Assembly: GCA_905193995.1 (NCBI GenBank)
Contig: CAJJQT010000037.1
Span: forward strand, 1 to 11,525
Length of the DNA stretch: 11,525 bases
Reading direction: 5' to 3'
From: an uncultured Porphyromonadaceae bacterium
GTDB lineage: Bacteria > Bacteroidota > Bacteroidia > Bacteroidales > Muribaculaceae
The notes below the pieces were generated by a model. The model worked only from the letters and a program-made list of their open reading frames with translations. It was not told where the DNA came from and ran no database searches. Position numbers and translations under genes: made by a program. Below, piece after piece: positions 6,736-11,525 of the stretch (position 1 is its first letter; each line of letters starts with the position of its first letter).

Positions 6736-8970
6736 TTACTTTTTATCGGTGTAAAGGATCGAAGTAACCGAATGCTTGTCGCCCAGGAAGACGGCGGCGC
6801 GCACCTGGCTGATGCCGGCGGCGTCGAACGGACCGGTGTATGCGGCCGATTCAGCGGTGGGCTCGGTCCCGTCGGTGGTGTAGCGGATCACCGGGGCGAG
6901 CGATTCGGGGTACGAGGTGTTCATGACCACTTTGCCGTCGGCCAGGTCGATGCCGGGCTGGCGCAGGTGAAAGTTGTAGCCTGCTGTCTGCCAGTAGGGT
7001 ATCTCGCGGGAATTGATGACGGCATTGAAGTGCGCGTCGGTGTAGGTCGAGTCGCAGTTCCAGCCGCGCTCCGCCAGGCCGAGCATCTTTGGCAGCAGGA
7101 AGGCCTCGATCATCTCGGGCGAGCGCATTGTCTCGGAGAATACCTGGCCTGAGACGCCTATGACGTTTTTGAACGCTTCGTCGTCGACGGGGCAAAGCTG
7201 GCGGGGATAGCCGGCCAGGGCGTCGAACTCGTCGACATAGCCGCCCCACGACAGACCGCGCTCATAAGGATGGGGGGTGTAGCACATGTCGAGATAGAAA
7301 TGGTCGACGTTGCTCAGCACGGTGGGGAAGCCGGCGCGGGCGCTCTGGCTGGTGACGGAGTTCTGTTTGCCGAGGGTGCTCCAGCAGTTGACGCTGAATA
7401 CGTGGGGGCTGACCGTGCGGTTGTATGCTTCGTCGTGGCCGACGGCGATTTCCTGCCAGCCCGAGATGGGGATGCCGAGGCGGTCGTACTCGTCGAGCAG
7501 CTCGCGCACGTAGATCAGGTGCAGGTCGCGCTCGTTGGTGATGCCGTGCTCCTTCATGTAGGCCTGTGCGATGGGGCTGCCGGTCCAGGCGCCCTTGGCT
7601 ACCTCGTCGCCGCCGATGTGTATGGCGGGAATCTCAAGGCCTGCCTCGCGGTACATTTTCTGAAGTTCGGCTCCCAGATAGGTCATGAAGCGGACGGGGC
7701 CGGGGATTGCGGGGTTCATCACATTGTCGTGGAATGACTGTGCCGAAGTGTAGGCCGAAGTGTCGGCCGGGTCGATCAGGCGGTAGGTGTCGTCGCCGGT
7801 TGTGCGCAGGCGCTTCTCCATGGCCTTGATGGCGGCGCGGGCATGGCCCGGTGATTCGATTTCGGGTATGACTGTGATGCCGAGCGAGGCGGCCGTGCGC
7901 AGCATGTTGATGAATTCGTCGCGGGTGAAATATCCGTTCGAAGATCCGGCGGGGTTGTCGGGATTGCCGTCGCCGGTGAATATCTGGGCCATAAACTCGG
8001 TCTCGTCGGTGGTGTAGCCGCGGCGGCCGCCGACATCGATCAGCTCGGGCATGCCGGGGATCTCAAGGCGCCAGGCTTCGTCGTCGGCGAAGTGGAAGTG
8101 CAGCACGTTGAGGCCGTAGCGGGCCATCATGTGCAGAATGCGGTCCATCTCGGCGGGAGTCTGGTAATTGCGGGCTATGTCGATCATCAGGCCGCGGTAG
8201 GGGAAGTCGGGGCGGTCGGTGATGACTGCCGCAGGGGCGGGGCGCCCGTCGGCGAGTCCGAGAGCCTCGAGACGCCGCATGGCCAGGGGCAGGTCGGCCT
8301 CGGCGGCTTCGACGCGCATCTCGCCGTCGGCGATGACCGCACGCCAGGCGCCGGGTGTGCCCTGGTCGGCAACGTTTGTGGTGACGCGGGTCACGGGCGC
8401 GGCTTTGCCGCCGGTGAACGTGACGCTCTTATATGAAGGGATTACGTCGTAAAAGCCTGTCGGTACGGCCGCAAGTTCCTTGTTGCGGTCGAATACCTGC
8501 GGCCCGTAGGGCATGACGTCCTCGCCGCGGGGCGAAATCCACTGCGACGGGTCGGCCGTGATGTCGGCACGGGTGTATGCGACCGGCGCGGCTTTTCCGT
8601 CGCGCACGATGTGGACGCCGTCGGGTGTGTAGCAGATGCTGCGGAGGTAACCGGCGGTCTCGATGTCGACCACCACAGAGTCGGCGCCGCTGCGGAAGCG
8701 GTCGGAGTCGATGCAGTAGTAGCCGGGGACGATCTCCACCAGGGTGAAGGCCGGGTCAACCGTGCGCATTTTTCGGGCGAACTGGTTGAAGGCGAGACGG
8801 TCGAAGTCGATGTCGCCCTTGATGACGAACCGCTGTATGTAGGCGGGTTTCTGATCGGCGTCGAGGCCGTTGCCGAGAGTCGACCAGCTGACAGTTGTTT
8901 CAGCGCATACCGGAGCCGCACCTGCCGCCACGGCAAGTGCTCCGAGAGTTAAGGCTTTAGATAATTTCAT
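6736..8970 (-). CDS. Secreted beta-N-acetylhexosaminidase, glycoside hydrolase family 20
   Basis: GH20 enzymes remove terminal beta-linked GlcNAc or GalNAc by substrate-assisted catalysis. The 744 residues begin with a signal peptide (about 1-23, 'AAPVCA-ETT'). Cys22 lies in 'APVC', a poor lipobox, so SPI export is favoured. An N-terminal region leads into a GH20b-like domain (about 165-250). The catalytic barrel (about 255-640) has 'YRGLMIDIARNY', 'LHFHFADDEAWRLEI', 'IPEIESPGHARAAI' and 'HIGGDEV' with the Asp455-Glu456 catalytic pair (codons at 7603-7608). It also has the substrate-pocket aromatics of 'SGWQEI' (Trp505) and 'NCWSTLG' (Trp530), and ends with 'AERGWN'. A C-terminal chitobiase/hexosaminidase-type domain carries 'VIRYTTDGTEPTAESAAYTGPF'. 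All key residues are present. Mucin or other glycoprotein glycans are plausible substrates in a gut Bacteroidales, which is inference. It is the first gene of a two-gene unit. Confidence 0.95.
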   Translation of the reverse strand: MKLSKALTLGALAVAAGAAPVCAETTVSWSTLGNGLDADQKPAYIQRFVIKGDIDFDRLAFNQFARKMRTVDPAFTLVEIVPGYYCIDSDRFRSGADSVVVDIETAGYLRSICYTPDGVHIVRDGKAAPVAYTRADITADPSQWISPRGEDVMPYGPQVFDRNKELAAVPTGFYDVIPSYKSVTFTGGKAAPVTRVTTNVADQGTPGAWRAVIADGEMRVEAAEADLPLAMRRLEALGLADGRPAPAAVITDRPDFPYRGLMIDIARNYQTPAEMDRILHMMARYGLNVLHFHFADDEAWRLEIPGMPELIDVGGRRGYTTDETEFMAQIFTGDGNPDNPAGSSNGYFTRDEFINMLRTAASLGITVIPEIESPGHARAAIKAMEKRLRTTGDDTYRLIDPADTSAYTSAQSFHDNVMNPAIPGPVRFMTYLGAELQKMYREAGLEIPAIHIGGDEVAKGAWTGSPIAQAYMKEHGITNERDLHLIYVRELLDEYDRLGIPISGWQEIAVGHDEAYNRTVSPHVFSVNCWSTLGKQNSVTSQSARAGFPTVLSNVDHFYLDMCYTPHPYERGLSWGGYVDEFDALAGYPRQLCPVDDEAFKNVIGVSGQVFSETMRSPEMIEAFLLPKMLGLAERGWNCDSTYTDAHFNAVINSREIPYWQTAGYNFHLRQPGIDLADGKVVMNTSYPESLAPVIRYTTDGTEPTAESAAYTGPFDAAGISQVRAAVFLGDKHSVTSILYTDKK

Positions 8971-8985
8971 GTGCTACGGTTGGAT

Positions 8986-9040
8986 ATAAGGTTGTTTATG
9001 ACCTTACAAAGGTAGCAATAAAGTTTTGATTTAACCTTAT
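8986..9040. promoter_or_regulatory. Promoter of the hexosaminidase operon with flanking TAAGGT repeats
   Basis: The minus-strand -7 box TACCTTTG is at 9014-9007, about 37 bp before the ATG at 8970. No TTTG -33 element stands at the usual spacing. Instead AACCTTAT (9033-9040) lies there and is the exact reverse complement of ATAAGGTT (8986-8993) in the expected leader. A third copy, ACCTTA (9001-9006), touches the -7 box. A poor -33 and symmetric repeats around the start suggest a regulated promoter. The regulator is unknown. Confidence 0.5.
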
Positions 9041-9090
9041 CTGTCGGATTGTTTTTGACGAAAACCCGATATTTGGCTTACGGACACGGC

Positions 9091-9108
9091 CGTTTCTGTG
9101 ACGAAACG
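9091..9108 (-). terminator. Possible weak terminator after the acyl-CoA synthetase gene
   Basis: CGTTTC (9091-9096) and GAAACG (9103-9108) form a 6-bp stem with a 6-nt loop 12 bp beyond the stop at 9121. No T-tract follows immediately on the minus strand, so it may not terminate efficiently and some read-through into the hexosaminidase gene is possible. Confidence 0.3.
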
Positions 9109-9120
9109 CCGCTTTCCGCA

Positions 9121-10935
9121 TCAGCAGTACATTGCTTCGATCTGGCGCGCGTAGCGGTTGTTGATTACGGGGCGACGCAGTTTCAGCGTGTTGGTGAGCT
9201 CGCCGTTCTCGATGGTGAACTCGCGCGGCAGCAGAGTGAATCGCTTGATCTGCTCGAAGCCGGCGAGCCCCTTCTGCAGTTTTTCGATGCGTGAGGCGAA
9301 GAACTGGCGTATCTCGGAGTTGTTGATCAGGTCGTCGACGTTCTTGAACGCTATCTTGTGGCGCCGGGCATATTCCTTTAGGGCCTCGAACGCCGGAATG
9401 ATGATGGCGGTGACGTACTTGCGTCGGTCGCCGATGACGGCAACCTGCTCGATGAAGCGGTCCTCGCCCAGACGGCTCTCGATGGCCTGCGGGGCTATGT
9501 ACTTGCCGTTGGAGGTCTTGAAGAGGTCCTTGATGCGCTCGGTGAGCACGATGGCGCCGCTGCCGTCGATGTAGCCGGCGTCGCCGGTGCGGAGCCAGCC
9601 GTCGGCGGTGAATGCCTTGGCCGTCTCGTCGGGGCGGTTGTAGTAACCGCGCATGACGGTGGGCGCCTTGACCTGGATCTCGTTTTCATCGCCTATGCGT
9701 ACCTCGACCTCGGGGATCGGGGTGCCGACGGTGCCGAACTCGTATCCGACGGCCGGATAGCACGATACGGTGGCGGTGGTCTCGCTCAGTCCGTAGCCGA
9801 TGACTATGTTGACACCGATGGTATGGAAGAATTCGACAATATTGGTCGAGAGCGGGGCGCCGGCGGTTGGGAAGATGTTGCCGCGGTCGACACCCATGGC
9901 GCGCCGGATGGCCGAGAAGATGCGGCGGTCGAAGAAGCGGTACTGCATCTCGAGCAGCATCGGTGCCTTTTTGCCAAGGCGTGTGTAGCGCAGATTGCGC
10001 TGTGCGCCTACTTTAAGCGCTTTTTTCACAAGCGCTTTCTGCAGGCCGCCGGTGCGGGCGAGTTTGTCCTGTATTGTGGCGTAGGCCTTTTCCCAGAAGC
10101 GGGGCACGGAACACATGCACGTAGGGTGAACCTGGCGCAGGGCGTCGGTGATCTCTTTGGGATTTGAGCTGATGTAGACGATGATGCCGGTGTACAGGCA
10201 GAAGTAGGTCCATGCCTTCTCGAAGATGTGGCTCATCGGCAGGAACGACAGCGAGGTGTCGTCGGGCGAGAGCATCGTCAGCCGCTCGGTGTGTATGCGG
10301 AAGCAGGCGTTGAAGCAGCTGTGGGGCAGTATGGCGCCCTTGGGTTCGCCGGTAGTGCCGGAGGTGTAGATGAGTGTGGCGATGTCGTCGGGCGACGCGG
10401 CGGCAGTGCGGGCGTCCACTTCGGCGCGGCATAAATCCGAGGCCGAAGCGCCCAGGGCCAGAAGATCGGCGAAGCGCATGGTAGTGCTGTCACCGGCATC
10501 GGGCGCCACGGAACTGTCGAAGAGTACTATCCGCTCAAGGCGCGGGCATTGGTGCGCTACGGAGCGTGCAATTTCGTACTGCTTGCGGTCGCCGACGAAT
10601 ATGATGCGTGCGCCGGAATCCTTAAGTATGTACGCTACCTGTTCGGGGCTGCTGGTTGAATATATCGACACGGGAACGGCCCGGTTGCGGTAACAGGCCA
10701 GGTCGGTGATGAGTATCTGGGGGCAGTTGGCCGAGAAAACGGCTATCATATCTTCGGGTATGATGCCGAGGGTCTCGAGAGCGCAGGCTGCGTGGCAGGT
10801 GTCGGTGTCGAAGTCGGCCCATGAGCGGCCGGTCCAACGTCCGGTCTGCATGTCGCGGTAGCGGTAGGCGTCGCGCCCGTCGCCGTATTTGCGGCTCTGT
10901 CGTGCAGTCAGTGTTGTCAGTATATTATTGTTCAT
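9121..10935 (-). CDS. AMP-forming acyl-CoA synthetase (probable long-chain fatty acid--CoA ligase)
   Basis: A member of the adenylate-forming (ANL) superfamily, it would activate a carboxylic acid with ATP to an acyl-AMP and transfer it to CoA. Of 604 residues, the P-loop motif 'YTSGTTGEPKGA' is at 190-201, 'LSFLPMSHIFEK' at 229-240, 'GYGLSETTATVS' at 380-391 and 'DGWLRTGDAGYID' at 445-457. The hinge 'ERIKDLFKTSNGKYIAPQAIE' is at 466-486, and the C-terminal 'GELTNTLKLRRP' at 578-589 contains the probable catalytic Lys585. The central insertion and the 'KDLFKTSNGKYIAP' and 'TNTLKLRR' motifs are typical of the FadD15-like long-chain ligases of Bacteroidetes and Actinobacteria. The exact chain length cannot be read from sequence. 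There is no signal peptide, so it is cytoplasmic or membrane-associated. It has its own promoter and appears monocistronic, or loosely coupled to the hexosaminidase gene 150 bp downstream. Confidence 0.92.
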   Translation of the reverse strand: MNNNILTTLTARQSRKYGDGRDAYRYRDMQTGRWTGRSWADFDTDTCHAACALETLGIIPEDMIAVFSANCPQILITDLACYRNRAVPVSIYSTSSPEQVAYILKDSGARIIFVGDRKQYEIARSVAHQCPRLERIVLFDSSVAPDAGDSTTMRFADLLALGASASDLCRAEVDARTAAASPDDIATLIYTSGTTGEPKGAILPHSCFNACFRIHTERLTMLSPDDTSLSFLPMSHIFEKAWTYFCLYTGIIVYISSNPKEITDALRQVHPTCMCSVPRFWEKAYATIQDKLARTGGLQKALVKKALKVGAQRNLRYTRLGKKAPMLLEMQYRFFDRRIFSAIRRAMGVDRGNIFPTAGAPLSTNIVEFFHTIGVNIVIGYGLSETTATVSCYPAVGYEFGTVGTPIPEVEVRIGDENEIQVKAPTVMRGYYNRPDETAKAFTADGWLRTGDAGYIDGSGAIVLTERIKDLFKTSNGKYIAPQAIESRLGEDRFIEQVAVIGDRRKYVTAIIIPAFEALKEYARRHKIAFKNVDDLINNSEIRQFFASRIEKLQKGLAGFEQIKRFTLLPREFTIENGELTNTLKLRRPVINNRYARQIEAMYC

Positions 10936-10961
10936 AGGAGTTGAGACTCGTTAAAACGCGA

Positions 10962-10969
10962 CAAAGGTA
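10962..10969 (-). promoter_or_regulatory. Bacteroidota -7 element for the acyl-CoA synthetase gene
   Basis: On the minus strand this reads TACCTTTG, inside an 11-mer (10961-10971) identical to the one at the hexosaminidase promoter (9006-9016). The only TTTG upstream (10997-10994) is 24 bp away, longer than the usual 19-21, so the -33 element is uncertain. The leader would be about 20-25 nt. CAAAGG (10962-10967) and CCTTTG (10973-10978) form a small inverted repeat over the box. Confidence 0.6.
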
Positions 10970-11016
10970 GCCCCTTTGCCTATAATAAAATAACAAAAGC
11001 GGGTGAAAAACGACGT

Positions 11017-11028
11017 ATTGTTAACAAT
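11017..11028. promoter_or_regulatory. 12-bp perfect palindrome upstream of the acyl-CoA synthetase promoter
   Basis: ATTGTTAACAAT is a perfect 12-bp palindrome about 50 bp upstream of the -7 box of the acyl-CoA synthetase gene, in an AT-rich stretch between two minus-strand genes. Its size and symmetry suit a dimeric regulator, for example of the TetR type. A palindrome in AT-rich DNA can also arise by chance. Confidence 0.3.
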
Positions 11029-11039
11029 TATTTACACAA

Positions 11040-11053
11040 CCGCGGCCGCGCGG
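11040..11053 (-). terminator. Possible terminator hairpin after the muramidase gene
   Basis: CCGCG (11040-11044) and CGCGG (11049-11053) form a short GC-rich stem with loop GCCG, about 33 bp beyond the TAG stop. On the minus strand it is followed by an AT-rich stretch (TTGTGTAAATAATTG), not a clean T-run. This is weak evidence for termination. Confidence 0.3.
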
Positions 11054-11085
11054 TGCCGAATCTTAAGTTTTTTTACCAAACGGGG

Positions 11086-11525
11086 CTATTTCCGGCGGTG
11101 TTTGGCGTAGGACGACGCCAGTCGGCGGTGATACCCGCGGGCTGCATAGCCCGGGCCGTTGTATCCGCGGGCGAATGCGCTCCAGTTCTTGGCTTTCAGG
11201 GAGGGGAGCAACCCGCTGCGGGTGATAAATTCGCCGAAGAGCTCGAGCTGGTCGCGCTCGGAGCGGCTCATAAGCCTAACGAATTCCTGAGGCGAGCCGA
11301 GGCCGCAGAGCTTCCAGTTGAATCCGCCAAGCTGGAACATGCCCCAGAACGTGCCTTCGATGGCCGACAGGCTGTCGATGTCCATGGCGCGGTCGAGCCG
11401 CGCCTGCTGGGCGGCCTGCTGCGAACCGTAGCGGGCAATGTTGGGCCGGCTGAACACCACGCTGTGGCTCTTGGTGTATCGGGAGAGGTTGATGCGGTTT
11501 TTTGCGGCCATCTTCCGGAAGACGG
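11086..11525 (-). CDS. N-acetylmuramidase-domain (DUF3380-type) peptidoglycan hydrolase, 5' end beyond the window
   Basis: This is the C-terminal 145 residues of a muramidase-like enzyme expected to cleave the glycan backbone of peptidoglycan. The visible order fits the family: an 'RLDRAMDID' helix; 'AIEGTFWGMFQLGGFNWKLCG', equivalent to the family's 'SASWGxFQIMGFNxxxxG'; 'EFVRLMSRSERDQLELFGEFI'; and the end 'LPSLKAKNWSAFARGYNGPGYAARGYHRRLASSYAKH'. ATG at 11511 gives a tidy 141-residue frame but is probably not the start. The frame stays open to the right edge, and 'VFRKMAAKNRINLSRYTK' resembles the segment after the 'FExHxF' catalytic-Glu motif, which would lie just outside. The stop is TAG at 11086-11088. 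Similar domains occur in prophage lysins and as housekeeping autolysins; nothing here favours a prophage. Confidence 0.85.
   Translation of the reverse strand, partial: VFRKMAAKNRINLSRYTKSHSVVFSRPNIARYGSQQAAQQARLDRAMDIDSLSAIEGTFWGMFQLGGFNWKLCGLGSPQEFVRLMSRSERDQLELFGEFITRSGLLPSLKAKNWSAFARGYNGPGYAARGYHRRLASSYAKHRRK

Noticed and set aside
6736..9040. Possible polysaccharide utilisation locus around the GH20 gene
   Set aside because: There is no SusC/SusD pair, no hybrid sensor and no further glycosidase in the window; a lone hexosaminidase does not make a PUL.
11029..11037. TTATTTACA-like sequence resembling a DnaA box
   Set aside because: Two mismatches to TTATCCACA, a single copy, and no other origin features or dnaA/dnaN nearby.
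11086..11525. Muramidase domain as evidence of a prophage or secretion-system effector
   Set aside because: Adjacent genes are metabolic, with no phage structural, integrase, holin or secretion genes visible, although the sequence right of the window is unseen.

Overview
The window looks like chromosomal DNA of a GC-rich member of the Bacteroidota, most likely order Bacteroidales. Two things point there. Four promoters carry the TAnnTTTG -7 element of that phylum (TAACTTTG twice, TACCTTTG twice). The protein set also fits: a GMFQ-type muramidase, a Bacteroidales-type GH20 hexosaminidase, an 'MGRAFEYRKA' YebC and a YbdG-type channel. The genus cannot be fixed from the sequence; a Muribaculaceae-like gut bacterium would fit. 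I see no tRNA, rRNA, CRISPR array, insertion sequence or prophage boundary, and most of the window is ordinary core genome.

Layout, left to right. (1) The left edge cuts a minus-strand ECF sigma factor gene whose only possible start is TTG at 387. (2) Divergent from it is a plus-strand mechanosensitive channel gene of the YbdG type (547-2046). (3) The convergent gap that follows holds an AT-rich array of five 9-bp units built on the palindromic hexamer TAGCTA, next to a strong hairpin terminator. (4) Minus-strand genes pheT (2957-5446) and a YebC/TACO1-family gene (2162-2905) form a probable translation operon under a well-formed promoter. (5) Minus-strand genes for a secreted GH20 beta-N-acetylhexosaminidase (6736-8970) and a secreted protein of two tandem homologous domains (5597-6706) are 29 bp apart and form a second probable operon, ending in a pair of hairpins. 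(6) An AMP-forming acyl-CoA synthetase gene (9121-10935, minus) has its own promoter. (7) The right edge cuts the 3' part of an N-acetylmuramidase-domain gene (minus).

How the genes fit together: pheT and yebC both serve translation. The hexosaminidase and duplicated-domain protein are both exported, so a joint job at the cell surface or in the periplasm is plausible but unproven. The hexosaminidase and muramidase both attack amino-sugar polymers but lie in separate transcription units. No SusC/SusD pair is present, so this is not a recognisable polysaccharide utilisation locus.

The items most worth a second look are the 9-bp TAGCTA array, the two-domain secreted protein coupled to the hexosaminidase, and the repeated TAAGGT half-sites around the hexosaminidase promoter. 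I do not see convincing evidence of a wholly new multi-gene system.
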